DNA from: a virus
DNA: 20,321 bases
Virus record (IMG/VR): IMGVR_UViG_3300037245_002917
Span: 1 to 20,321 of that record
Direction: 5' to 3' (one strand)
The number at the start of each line of letters is the position of its first letter. Within the stretch, counting starts at the first letter, position 1. A program made the position numbers and the translations under genes. Below are positions 7,193 through 14,056 of this stretch, one piece after another. A model generated the notes under the pieces. It was not told the DNA's origin. It saw only the letters and a program-made list of their open reading frames with translations, and did no database searches.

Positions 7193-8642
7193 CATCACTC
7201 CCGATATCGGCATCTTCTTTTTTCAATTGTTCATTGATCTCCTCGTATTCCAGTCCCTGTCCGCTACAGATAATCGACCGGGTAATAGTCCGATTTTCAA
7301 GATTCTGCTGATTAGACTTAGACTGCTTAAACGGATCCACATAAGGCCATGTCCTGCATTGCACTTCATGCAAAAACGCATCGGGCCGATCAGACAACGC
7401 TTTTTCCTTAATCTTCCGTTCAACCCACCATATCCACACCCGCGAACTATTTGACTTCAGTATTATCTCCTGCTCCACCTCCCAATTCTCCCTGCACTCC
7501 ATATACGCCACTCTGGCATTCATAAACGTAGCGCCCGCATAATCCAGCGTTATCAGCATCAGCGGCATACACAGCGGCCTTCCGATCAAAGACAACATCC
7601 TCAACATAAACGGATCAAACATCGCCCCCGGCCGCGTCTGACCGATCCCGGTAGCGCTCTCCCCAGTCTCACCATATATAATCGTCCCGGCCCCGATCTT
7701 TTCTTCCCGGTTTCCCGTCTCCTCATCAGTCCCTGTCCCACTTCCTGTCCCACCATCGGTAGTATTCCCAAGCGAAGGCGGACCACCCATATCATCTTTT
7801 CGCGCAATGAACATCGAAAACGCGGCGTTAACGCAAGCCGCCACCAACTCCGCATCAACATATTTGCACAGTTTATCGATATAATCGACCGACGATGTCA
7901 GCGCCGGTTCACCACGACTACTGCTAAACCGCTCCGGACTAAACGAATGTATTACTTTTTCGGCCGGATATTTTTGATACCCTTTCGAACCGATAAATCC
8001 CCATTTATTCGGTATCCCAATATAATACCCGATCACCCTGTTCGTTTTATTACTATAGGCAATGCCATTAACAACCCTGAAATTCTTGGCATCGTTTTTT
8101 CCCCAGGGCGTCCCAAGCTGCTCACCCTCGAACGCCTGCAGTTTGCCGTTGTCCAGCAATATCGTCCCATCATCCCCATCCCGCCGATATCCCAAATATA
8201 GCATCCGCAAATATTGATTATATCCGAACCGCCCGGTAGTCTCACACGGCCGATCGACCATCTCCTCTTTCCACAGCGCTTCAGCCGCCTTGTTCCATTC
8301 TGGATCACCCGTCCGCGCATGAATCTTCACTCCCCTGCCAACCACCCCATTCCTCTCCGTCCGCAGCAATCCTTTAACCAACGGGTTATTCCTGGCCATA
8401 TCTCGAATTATATTTCGCAGCTCCGCCAGTCTCATCTCATTAAGCTGCCGGTCACCCGACCCCGTCAAGTCCGACCGTATCGTCCGCGTCCGCCCTCGAT
8501 CAAGCACATTATACCCGAACCTATCGATAGCAGCCCCGGCCGCCCGAAACTGCTTTCTGCGAAACGCCGCCCGGGGCGATACCACCCCAACCACCGAATC
8601 GACTCTCTCACTAAAACTTTTATCTCTCTTACCCAAAATCAT
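7182..8642 (-). CDS. Portal protein, lambda GpB family
   Basis: A 486-residue protein from ATG 8642. It matches lambda-type portal (Phage_portal_2): an N-terminal basic region with AAIDRFGYNVLDRGRTRT, LRNIIRDMARNNPLVKGLLRTERNGVVGRGVKIHAR, YLRMLYLGYRRDGDDGTILL, the characteristic EGEQLGTPWG, VNGIAYSNKTNRVIGYYI, and ARVAYMECRENWEVEQ near the C-terminal third. A Gly/Thr/Ser/Glu-rich insert (GGTGSGTGTDEETGNREEK) breaks the middle. Portal dodecamers form the DNA gate and dock the terminase. The SD is weak, and a 19-bp tandem duplication covers the start region. The stop overlaps the protease start. Confidence 0.9.
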   Translation of the reverse strand: MILGKRDKSFSERVDSVVGVVSPRAAFRRKQFRAAGAAIDRFGYNVLDRGRTRTIRSDLTGSGDRQLNEMRLAELRNIIRDMARNNPLVKGLLRTERNGVVGRGVKIHARTGDPEWNKAAEALWKEEMVDRPCETTGRFGYNQYLRMLYLGYRRDGDDGTILLDNGKLQAFEGEQLGTPWGKNDAKNFRVVNGIAYSNKTNRVIGYYIGIPNKWGFIGSKGYQKYPAEKVIHSFSPERFSSSRGEPALTSSVDYIDKLCKYVDAELVAACVNAAFSMFIARKDDMGGPPSLGNTTDGGTGSGTGTDEETGNREEKIGAGTIIYGETGESATGIGQTRPGAMFDPFMLRMLSLIGRPLCMPLMLITLDYAGATFMNARVAYMECRENWEVEQEIILKSNSSRVWIWWVERKIKEKALSDRPDAFLHEVQCRTWPYVDPFKQSKSNQQNLENRTITRSIICSGQGLEYEEINEQLKKEDADIGSDDDE

Positions 8643-8678
8643 TCCCACAAATCTTTATCATTCCCACAAATCTCTGTC
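8641..8678. repeat. 19-bp tandem duplication at the portal start
   Basis: ATTCCCACAAATCTTTATC (8641-8659) is followed directly by ATTCCCACAAATCTCTGTC (8660-8678), 17 of 19 bases identical. The unit contains the portal start region, so the leader may have been duplicated. Confidence 0.8.
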
Positions 8679-8711
8679 ATCCCCGGCTCGATCGGGGATC
8701 CATCTTCTCTT
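8675..8711. repeat. R1 repeat
   Basis: TGTCAT, stem CCCCG...CGGGG around GCTCGAT, then ATCCATCTTCTCTT. It fills the gap between the SAP-domain gene and the portal gene and abuts the 19-bp duplication. Confidence 0.9.
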
Positions 8712-8715
8712 ACGT

Positions 8716-9174
8716 TTAATCTTCCTCTTCGTCTCCATCCGATTTCCCCGCAGCCCCAATCACCGCTATCAGCTCACCCTTGGACTTATTCCCACCAAGC
8801 AGCTCAATCCCACGTTGCCCCGCATACTGTCGCAACTGGCCAACTGTCAGCCGTTCAAGATCCTGACCGACCACCTCATTCTCATCCTCTTTACCGCTAT
8901 CTTCCTTTGCCACATCTTCCAAATGCTCCCTAAGCCCCGCCAATTCACCCCGCAACTCATCATTTTCCACTCTCAATTCTCCCACTTGCGCCTTAAGTGC
9001 ATCAATCTCCTCGGCAAGCTGCCTTCGTCTTTCCTGATCACTTGCCGCAACTCGCTTCGGCTTGACATTTCCGGTATCTGCAGTCAGCGTAGTCCCACAT
9101 TTTCTGCAATTCTTTTTCTTGCCTGCAACCACTACCCGCTCTCTACCGCAATTCGGACAAACTACCTGTGCCAT
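8716..9174 (-). CDS. Zn-ribbon / coiled-coil / SAP-like head-module protein
   Basis: A 152-residue protein from ATG 9174 with AGGAGA about 8 nt upstream. It has three parts. A zinc ribbon comes first (CPNCGRERVVVAGKKKNCRKCG, four Cys as two CxxC knuckles). An acidic coiled coil follows, about residues 43-95 (EEIDALKAQVGELRVENDELRGELAGLREHLE). A C-terminal SAP/HeH/Rho-N-like helical pair (LTVGQLRQYAGQRGIELLGG NKSKGELIAVI) ends in an acidic tail. SAP/HeH domains bind nucleic acid. Between gpW-like and portal genes it may act in head completion or packaging. The domain calls are firm; the function is inference. Confidence 0.75.
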   Translation of the reverse strand: MAQVVCPNCGRERVVVAGKKKNCRKCGTTLTADTGNVKPKRVAASDQERRRQLAEEIDALKAQVGELRVENDELRGELAGLREHLEDVAKEDSGKEDENEVVGQDLERLTVGQLRQYAGQRGIELLGGNKSKGELIAVIGAAGKSDGDEEED

Positions 9175-9195
9175 TATTATTCTCCTATAATACAA

Positions 9196-9252
9196 TGTCA
9201 TTCCCGCGAAACTTGTCCCCGACTATGATCGGGGAGCGGGAATCTATTTTCT
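9196..9252. repeat. Nested R1 palindrome
   Basis: An outer ATTCCCGC/GCGGGAAT stem (9200-9207 with 9236-9243) encloses a complete second R1-type hairpin TCCCCGA...TCGGGGA (9216-9222 with 9229-9235). A partial TGTCATTCCC follows at 9254. It fills the gap between the gpW-like and SAP-like genes. Confidence 0.85.
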
Positions 9253-9265
9253 CTGTCATTCCCAT

Positions 9266-9460
9266 TCAATACATCGCAACTGTCCTGCCAAGCCCACCTT
9301 CAGCCCGAATCCGCCGTTGCAAAGACCTCTCCCGCTCATAAAGCGTCGATAATTTCCCCCGCAGCACCCTTTGCGTATCCAAGCTATAATCTTGAGCCCC
9401 GTCCTCGATCTTCTCGATCGCCGCCTGAACACTTTCAAGTTGTTGAGCTAAAGTTGCCAT
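9266..9460 (-). CDS. gpW-like head-tail joining protein
   Basis: A 64-residue protein beginning MATLAQQLESVQAAIEKIEDG. The pattern of two helices around a short turn (LAQQLESVQAAIEKIEDGAQ ... VLRGKLSTLYERERSLQRRI) and the gene position between large terminase and portal match lambda gpW. gpW is the ~68-residue protein that seals the packaged head. ATG 9460 lacks a strong SD, and an in-frame GTG at 9478 is an alternative start. Starts further upstream (9583) would overlap the Zn-ribbon gene and add sequence unlike gpW. Confidence 0.7.
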   Translation of the reverse strand: MATLAQQLESVQAAIEKIEDGAQDYSLDTQRVLRGKLSTLYERERSLQRRIRAEGGLGRTVAMY

Positions 9461-9545
9461 TGCGTAATTATGGACCACAAAATCCGTATAAGCGAATTTA
9501 TTCCACTGGCTGGAAAATGGACATGCCAAAACAAGCCCGATAATC

Positions 9546-9785
9546 TTATCTAAGTGGTTGATGAGTCTGGAACTTACGGCCACACGAACTTTTTTTACAA
9601 AAATAATACCGTATTTTCACATTTCCCCTGGTTGGCGTTCCATATTGCTCGTATTCGCTAGCCCCACACCACGGACATTTAAGCGGCGGCGGCAGGTATA
9701 TCACCCCCGTTTTGCGACGTGACCTGGCCCGCTTAGGTTGCTGGCCATCCAGCTCCGGCAAATCATCCAGCAATCCATTACTCAT
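9546..9785 (-). CDS. Small Zn-ribbon protein coupled to the large terminase
   Basis: A 79-residue protein whose ATG overlaps the terminase stop by four bases (ATGA). After a basic linker (QQPKRARSRRKTG) it carries a four-Cys zinc ribbon: CPWCG at about residues 38-42, and FCKKSSCGRKF at about 67-77. This resembles Ogr/Delta-type or transposase-type ribbons. It may bind DNA or assist packaging; no enzyme motif is present. Its first residues (LLDDLPELDG) repeat the last residues of the terminase because of a DNA duplication. Confidence 0.7.
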   Translation of the reverse strand: MSNGLLDDLPELDGQQPKRARSRRKTGVIYLPPPLKCPWCGASEYEQYGTPTRGNVKIRYYFCKKSSCGRKFQTHQPLR

Positions 9786-9817
9786 CCGCCAAGCTCCGGT
9801 AAACCATCCAGCAATTT
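9745..9817. repeat. Imperfect direct repeat spanning the terminase/Zn-ribbon junction
   Basis: Two 32-bp copies (9745-9776 and 9786-9817, offset 41 bp, about 27 of 32 identical) encode LLDDLPELDG at the start of the Zn-ribbon protein and LLDGLPELGG at the end of the terminase. The two copies are read in different frames relative to each other. Confidence 0.8.
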
Positions 9818-11881
9818 CGATCCCGTCGCCCTCGGCCGCCTGCGTTTTTTACGTTGCCCCCGCTTCTTCAGTCCCACCCAATCATTACGATTCCACCACC
9901 ATGCCGCCGCCGCATACACAGTAGCATCAAACTCATGGTTTCCTTTTCGTTTCACAACCCACCGAAAACTAACCCTGCCTCTCGTATCGGTAGTCTCCAC
10001 CCGCTCTTCGGCCGTCAGATGTTCGATAAACCACATCTCCGTATCACAATGCATCGATATATATAATTCGGGCGGCTCAGGCGGATCATTGAAATCCCAT
10101 TCGATATCGAACCGGGTATGCAGCTCTTCTTTGAAACTCGCCGTATGAATCTGCACATAAGACCGCCATTGGCTCTGCGGCAATTTGCGCCCTCTCGAAT
10201 CCGTCTTAATATACCCTTGCGATACCGGCCCATATTGCCGCGGCGTATCCGTAGCCAGCCCCTGGCACGCATAGCAATTCGCATGTCCCCTGCAAAAATC
10301 TTCGACTTCTGTAGTGCGATATCTGCTATCGATATACAGTGCCCCCACGGTTATCCGTCGATCCCCACCAGCGACCGGATAACTCATCGACGCCACAGCC
10401 TCCAGCGAGTTAATCGCCTCTGGCAGCACCCCATATTCGATCAAATGCCGGGCCCCATCTTCTCTCCAGACCCACACACAAAAATATATTTCCTTCTGTT
10501 GGACATCCGCCCCAGCCGTTATATACTCATATCCATCCGGCACAATCAGCGATTCCATATCCCGCCAGATATGTTTTACAAGTTTACTCTCATCGACCTT
10601 GAGCGTCCGCACCTTCCACGGCAGCGCCAGACAGCCATTATAGAACGTCTGTCGTTTCGACAGATCGTCCCCAATCTCCAGCCACTGTTTGGCAAGCTGC
10701 CCCCAACTTACCCACGGCACATACAACCTGGAGAAATGTATCCCCCACCGCCGATTCTTTACCCCACCGCCAACCAATTCATATTGCTTAGTCTCCCCTC
10801 CCGGCAACTCAATTTCCCACCGATCTCTAACATTGTCATCCTCGCGCACGCGGGGATCCATCTTCTCTTTTCTTCCCTTCGTGCCTTCCCCCGCACTGTC
10901 ATCCTCGCGCACGCGGGGATCCATCTTCTCTTCCTTTGCGCCTTTGCGCCTTTGCGCCTTTGCGGGATAATCTTTCTTTATTTCTCTCTGACCTCTGATC
11001 TCAATCTTCTGCCCTTTCGTCACCCTCTTATAATTCCCCAACATCCACCGCTTCTGACCATCCCGTATCTTCCCTTTGCACCCGATACACTCATACCACG
11101 TATTGCCCCTGGCCTCCTCCGGGCTCACACTCTTCCTCGTATCGGTCACCTTCGGCCATTCCACTTGTTTCCACACCAACTTCTGATAATGCCCGCACAG
11201 CGGACAAGGCAGATATATGTACCCCTGATCGGACAGTGCAAATTGTTTCAATATCGAATCCCCGGCCATCACCGGCGTCGACAGATCGATTATCTTATAC
11301 CTACCCTGCCCCATCACCCGCTCACCCGCCAGCTCGAGTGCTCCCGCCTCTTCATTTCGAGCACCTGTCCACTTCGCCGTCTCATCACGAAACACCAGGG
11401 GCGCCGATTTAGTGCCAAGCTGTCCCACACTTTTAGATCCTGCCAATGTCAGATTCCCGCCGAAAAAATCTATATCGAGTACAGGTCGCTTGACAGAGAC
11501 AGGAACTTTCTCACCCAGCGATTTACAACTATCCATCACCTTCTGAATCCGTTTACGCGATACGTACCTCGCATTAAAATCCGTATCGAGAAAGTAAAGT
11601 ATATTCTTCGGATTACAATCGATTATATAGCAGATAATAATCTGAATCGGCAGCGATTTCCCCGACTGCGCCGCCCCCACAATCACTATCTCATCGATAT
11701 CCCGATCCTCAAACGCCCTGAATATCTCAAGATGCCACGGTGTGATATCCGGATTGTATGGCCCCACCAGATCAACCCCCATATCTTTGGTAAGCACAAC
11801 ATTCCCCCGCGCCCACTCCTCGATCCCCACCCTCGGCCGCCACCGCCACGCCTCTCGCTCTCTATCCGTCCATGTTACCAT
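9782..11881 (-). CDS. Terminase large subunit, lambda GpA family
   Basis: A 699-residue protein from ATG 11881 (AGGA 8-11 nt upstream). The ATPase domain has Walker A GAAQSGKS (residues 69-76) and Walker B PLVFRDE (161-167). A GpA-type zinc site follows: CPLC (226-229) and CIGC (265-268). The second half has RLYVPWVSW (about 395) and nuclease-type strands ITAGADVQQKEIYFCVW and TVGALYIDSRYR, then a basic tail. It cuts concatemers and pumps DNA into the head through the portal. Residues ~300-350 are repeat-encoded (YPAKAQRRKG and two MDPRVREDD motifs) and sit in the linker before the nuclease domain, keeping the frame open. The family's usual length is about 600-650. Confidence 0.93.
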   Translation of the reverse strand: MVTWTDREREAWRWRPRVGIEEWARGNVVLTKDMGVDLVGPYNPDITPWHLEIFRAFEDRDIDEIVIVGAAQSGKSLPIQIIICYIIDCNPKNILYFLDTDFNARYVSRKRIQKVMDSCKSLGEKVPVSVKRPVLDIDFFGGNLTLAGSKSVGQLGTKSAPLVFRDETAKWTGARNEEAGALELAGERVMGQGRYKIIDLSTPVMAGDSILKQFALSDQGYIYLPCPLCGHYQKLVWKQVEWPKVTDTRKSVSPEEARGNTWYECIGCKGKIRDGQKRWMLGNYKRVTKGQKIEIRGQREIKKDYPAKAQRRKGAKEEKMDPRVREDDSAGEGTKGRKEKMDPRVREDDNVRDRWEIELPGGETKQYELVGGGVKNRRWGIHFSRLYVPWVSWGQLAKQWLEIGDDLSKRQTFYNGCLALPWKVRTLKVDESKLVKHIWRDMESLIVPDGYEYITAGADVQQKEIYFCVWVWREDGARHLIEYGVLPEAINSLEAVASMSYPVAGGDRRITVGALYIDSRYRTTEVEDFCRGHANCYACQGLATDTPRQYGPVSQGYIKTDSRGRKLPQSQWRSYVQIHTASFKEELHTRFDIEWDFNDPPEPPELYISMHCDTEMWFIEHLTAEERVETTDTRGRVSFRWVVKRKGNHEFDATVYAAAAWWWNRNDWVGLKKRGQRKKRRRPRATGSKLLDGLPELGG
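10833..10985. repeat. In-frame R1-R1-R3 insertion inside the terminase gene
   Basis: Two R1 copies (10834-10870, 10897-10932; stem CTCGCG...GCGGGG) and one R3 block (10932-10985; four CTTTGCGCC-type units then GGGATAATCTTTCTTTATT) lie within the terminase coding sequence. About 150 nt is added without a stop, encoding MDPRVREDD twice and YPAKAQRRKG. Confidence 0.88.
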
Positions 11882-12058
11882 CTATGATTTCCTGTCCAAC
11901 ATTTCTCCGCATCTTTTTATTATTTTCTCCTGTTCAACTTCCAATTTTGCATTCTCAACTTTCAATTTCGAAATGGTTTCTTCTGTTTTGAACAAAAGCC
12001 CAAAACACAAACAAAAATAACATATCCAAAAAATAGTCACCACAAAATCAAACATCAT
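11882..12058 (-). CDS. Small membrane/coiled-coil protein (58 aa) upstream of terminase
   Basis: ATG 12058 (a second ATG follows) has GGAG 4 nt upstream (7 nt to the second ATG). The frame ends in TAG abutting the terminase ATG with no spacer. Residues 3-23 (FDFVVTIFWICYFCLCFGLLF) form one transmembrane segment. The rest is a charged heptad-like helix (TEETISKLKVENAKLEVEQEKIIKRC). The layout resembles small holin-accessory or spanin-like proteins, but it is too short to assign. Start, SD, junction and codon pattern support a real gene. Confidence 0.65.
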   Translation of the reverse strand: MMFDFVVTIFWICYFCLCFGLLFKTEETISKLKVENAKLEVEQEKIIKRCGEMLDRKS

Positions 12059-12077
12059 CTATCTCCATTCTTCCAAT

Positions 12078-12278
12078 CGCCAACAATCGACGAAAGGAAG
12101 TGCTGAATGTTATTTACGCGGCTATCCGCCGCCCGTCGATCTCCAATTGTCATCCTCGCGAAAGCGGGGATCCATCTTCTCTGCGCCTTTTCTTCCTTTG
12201 CGCCTTTGCGCCTTTGCGGGATAATCTTTTTCTCTTATTAGGCTCTGCCCCTTGGCAGTTGGCTGTGGCCCTTGCCAC
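12078..12278. repeat. Composite repeat cassette R4-R1-R3-R2-R2
   Basis: R4 at about 12078-12140 (ATCGACG 12086-12092; GCGGC-TATCC-GCCGC). R1 at 12148-12184 (CTCGC-GAAA-GCGGG). R3 at 12183-12232 (tandem CTTTGCGCC). R2 hairpins at 12240-12258 (CTGCC-CCTT-GGCAG) and 12260-12278 (GTGGC-CCTT-GCCAC). Together with the palindrome at 12288-12318 this fills the gap between the 58-aa and 71-aa genes. Confidence 0.88.
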
Positions 12279-12287
12279 AAATATCCA

Positions 12288-12318
12288 CCGGCAGTAGTCG
12301 CAGCGACTTCGCTGCCGG
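12288..12318. repeat. Palindromic hairpin
   Basis: CCGGCAG (12288-12294) pairs with CTGCCGG (12312-12318). An alternative inner hairpin is GCAGCG-ACTT-CGCTGC (12300-12315). It lies ~50 nt after the 71-aa gene's stop and has no U tract, so it is not a clear intrinsic terminator. Confidence 0.65.
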
Positions 12319-12366
12319 CGAATATCCAAACTCTCATACTACTAACGAATGTGGCGCGGAGCTTCA

Positions 12367-12582
12367 TCAAACAAACCCCGCCGTCCAAAACGGCAGTTTC
12401 TTTACAAGGTCCAAAATTTCGCAACGTCCGCATAAATCATCGAAATAATAACAACGCCTCGGCCGCGGCGATCCGACTAGACCATCCAATCGCAAATCCG
12501 AATCATCCATCGCACTTATCACGAACTCGGACAATTCATCAACCGCATCAAAGAAATATTCCATAAGCTCATCAACCAACAT
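12367..12582 (-). CDS. Hypothetical small acidic phage protein
   Basis: A 71-residue protein from ATG 12582 with AAAGGA about 7 nt upstream. The N-terminal half is an acidic amphipathic helix (MLVDELMEYFFDAVDELSEFV). The C-terminal part has CYYFDDLCGRCEIL (three Cys including CGRC). It follows the 93-aa protein by 11 nt, which suggests one transcription unit. I do not recognise a family. The overlapping minus frame 12122-12433 was set aside because it depends on repeats. Confidence 0.5.
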   Translation of the reverse strand: MLVDELMEYFFDAVDELSEFVISAMDDSDLRLDGLVGSPRPRRCYYFDDLCGRCEILDLVKKLPFWTAGFV

Positions 12583-12593
12583 CCAATGTTCCT

Positions 12594-12875
12594 TTATCTG
12601 GTCACATTCTGATCATCACGGTCCGGATCATCTCTATCCCCGTGCACTGGCTCTTCCACGCCCCCAGCCGCCACTGCCACACTTATACCATCGCCGATAA
12701 CCTCAAGTTGCGGCTCATCGAAACAACAATTATTCACAGGCAATCCCTTTTCCAACTCTTGCGCCTGAACAGTCAAACGAACACATCCACGCAGCCATTC
12801 TGTTCTGGCTACTACAATACCTTCATACCCGCTAATCTTATCCTTCACCATCTTTCCCATAATCTTATGTGCCAT
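12594..12875 (-). CDS. Conserved phage small protein (KDK-GYEGIV... family)
   Basis: A 93-residue protein from ATG 12875 (AAGGAAA upstream). The core VKDKISGYEGIVVARTEWLRGCVRLTVQAQELEKGLPVNNCCFDEPQLEVI follows a pattern I recall from a widespread family of ~70-90-residue phage and prophage proteins: V.D..tg..Gi...r...l.GC.r..vq........FDE.QLe.v. It looks like a small SH3/KOW-like beta barrel. Function is unknown. The C-terminal tail (EEPVHGDRDDPDRDDQNVTR) is acidic and probably disordered. In-frame ATGs at residues 6 and 9 are alternative starts. Confidence 0.7.
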   Translation of the reverse strand: MAHKIMGKMVKDKISGYEGIVVARTEWLRGCVRLTVQAQELEKGLPVNNCCFDEPQLEVIGDGISVAVAAGGVEEPVHGDRDDPDRDDQNVTR

Positions 12876-12944
12876 TTCTTTCTTTTCCTTTCTTAAAACA
12901 AAAAACCAAAATTTAATTAATAACTACTCTTCAATCCCTCTTCT

Positions 12945-13042
12945 TAGCGCCTTTGCGCCTTTACGGGATAATCTTTCTTTATTGGCCCTTGCCTCTTATT
13001 TGGCTCTGCCAGTTAGGCTGTGCCCCTTGGCACCCCTTGCCA
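12945..13042. repeat. R3 tandem and R2-like hairpins
   Basis: CTTTGCGCC-type units and GGGATAATCTTTCTTTATT (12945-12982) are followed by degenerate R2 pieces (CTGCC...GGCAC/GTGCC...GGCAC and CCCCTTGCCACC, up to ~13042). The AT-rich stretch 12896-12944 shows nothing recognisable. Confidence 0.75.
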
Positions 13043-13043
13043 C

Positions 13044-13445
13044 CTACGCCATCGCCACTTTCAACATCAACAACCCAGCCACCACCAAATCATCAATCGC
13101 TTTATTCTGTTCGAGCACAACATTTGCATTTTCAACATTCAGCGATTTCCAATATTCCTTCAGCGTCTCACCGGCGTCAATTGCCTGCTGCGTATCCAAC
13201 CGCGCATACAATTTTCGATATTCACCCACCGGGTCGACCCAATCGCCATTCACAAACGCCTTGATCTCTTCAACGCTCATCCTTACCAACACTGGCGCAA
13301 ATACCTTCGCCAGCGGTTGCAGCTCACTCGGCAACTTCTCAATCAACCCTGGCAGTTTCTCATCGATCATCGTGTCCACCAGAGATTTCTCCGCCTCCCT
13401 TTCCTCTGCAATCGCTTCATTTATATTCTCAGGTATCCTTGTCAT
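13044..13445 (-). CDS. Hypothetical phage protein
   Basis: A 133-residue, mainly helical protein from ATG 13445 with AAGGAAG about 10 nt upstream. The N-terminus is acidic (ENINEAIAEEREAEKSLVDTMIDEKLPGLIEKLP). There is an amphipathic middle (LAKVFAPVLVRMSVEEIKAFVNGDWVDPV) and a hydrophobic C-terminus (DLVVAGLLMLKVAMA) too short to be a certain membrane span. It follows the holin-like gene by 54 nt, which contains a short CTTCTAA tandem. No family is recognised. A partner of the holin-lipoprotein is possible only by position. Confidence 0.6.
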   Translation of the reverse strand: MTRIPENINEAIAEEREAEKSLVDTMIDEKLPGLIEKLPSELQPLAKVFAPVLVRMSVEEIKAFVNGDWVDPVGEYRKLYARLDTQQAIDAGETLKEYWKSLNVENANVVLEQNKAIDDLVVAGLLMLKVAMA

Positions 13446-13499
13446 TTGTTATCACTTCCTTTCATTTATTCATATATTCCACTTCTAACTTCTAACTTC

Positions 13500-13745
13500 T
13501 CACTCTCCCTGGCTCGCCTCCCAGAACAACCGCCAATGATCCGCGTTCAATTCGATCACCGCCGCCGCCTGCTCACACGTAAACTTACCCACATAGCACC
13601 CATCCCTGGGCGGCTCCGCCATGGCCCGCCCCGCCATATCCGCCGACCACGCCACATTCTGCGCCAGCATATTCTCATACCCGGCGTTCAGGTTCACCCC
13701 AGCGCACCCACCGAGCAGCAGCAAACAACACAGCCCAAATATCAC
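13500..13745 (-). CDS. Possible separately initiated lipoprotein (internal GTG start)
   Basis: Within the holin-like frame, GTG 13745 begins a signal-like segment (VIFGLCCLLLLGGC, Cys at residue 14) preceded by AGGGG at ~8 nt. It would yield an 81-residue lipoprotein with no need for the fusion. Its mature part has three more Cys-free helices and DGCYVGKFTCEQAAAVIELN. Internal initiation is inferred from the SD and signal placement. Confidence 0.4.
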   Translation of the reverse strand: MIFGLCCLLLLGGCAGVNLNAGYENMLAQNVAWSADMAGRAMAEPPRDGCYVGKFTCEQAAAVIELNADHWRLFWEASQGE

Positions 13746-13958
13746 AACCTTTGCCCCTGCCGTTTTAGAGCTCACCCCGTTATCTCGGGCAAACGCACCG
13801 ATCCCCAGCGCCCCTATAGCACCCAGAATCAACTCCACTGACATTACCGTTTCCGGATCATCATCCAGCAGATTACCCACCTGCTTCAAAATAAGAATCA
13901 CCGCCACAATAAGTCCGCACACAGTAGTTTTCCAACTCTTCACCAACGCCGTCTTCAT
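13500..13958 (-). CDS. Holin-like protein fused to a lipoprotein domain
   Basis: A 152-residue protein from ATG 13958. Residues 1-70 match small phage holin-like proteins: a basic start (KSWKTT), a membrane segment (VCGLIVAVILILKQVG), an acidic turn (DDDPETV), a second hydrophobic stretch (LILGAIGALGIGAFA), then the typical ARDNGVSSKTAGAK. The frame continues into a second unit with a lipoprotein signal VVIFGLCCLLLLGGC (lipobox LGGC, Cys85) and ~67 periplasmic residues. This reads like a holin and an Rz1-like or other lipoprotein merged in one frame. A GTG at 13745 with AGGGG upstream could start the lipoprotein separately. Membrane topology of a literal fusion would be odd. Confidence 0.75.
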   Translation of the reverse strand: MKTALVKSWKTTVCGLIVAVILILKQVGNLLDDDPETVMSVELILGAIGALGIGAFARDNGVSSKTAGAKVVIFGLCCLLLLGGCAGVNLNAGYENMLAQNVAWSADMAGRAMAEPPRDGCYVGKFTCEQAAAVIELNADHWRLFWEASQGE

Positions 13959-14056
13959 AACACACCTAGCCTTTCCATATCAAGCCTAACCGCCAACGCG
14001 ACGATCAATTATTTACATCATCTGTCCAATCTATCCGATCCGTCCGATCATCTTCA

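Noticed and set aside
6167-7237. 356-aa plus-strand ORF opposite the protease/scaffold
   Set aside because: Antisense shadow of a well-supported gene, with biased composition and no recognisable domain.
10118-11887. 589-aa plus-strand ORF opposite the terminase
   Set aside because: It is the antisense shadow of the GpA-family gene. It is Arg/Pro/His-rich, without motifs, and repeat-derived residues appear in it.
12288-12318. Intrinsic terminator at the CCGGCAG palindrome
   Set aside because: The stem is good but no U tract follows on either strand, so it is reported only as a hairpin.
12122-12433. 103-aa minus-strand ORF overlapping the 71-aa gene
   Set aside because: Most of it is encoded by R2, R3, R1 and R4, and it lacks an SD. 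The overlapping 71-aa frame has a good SD.
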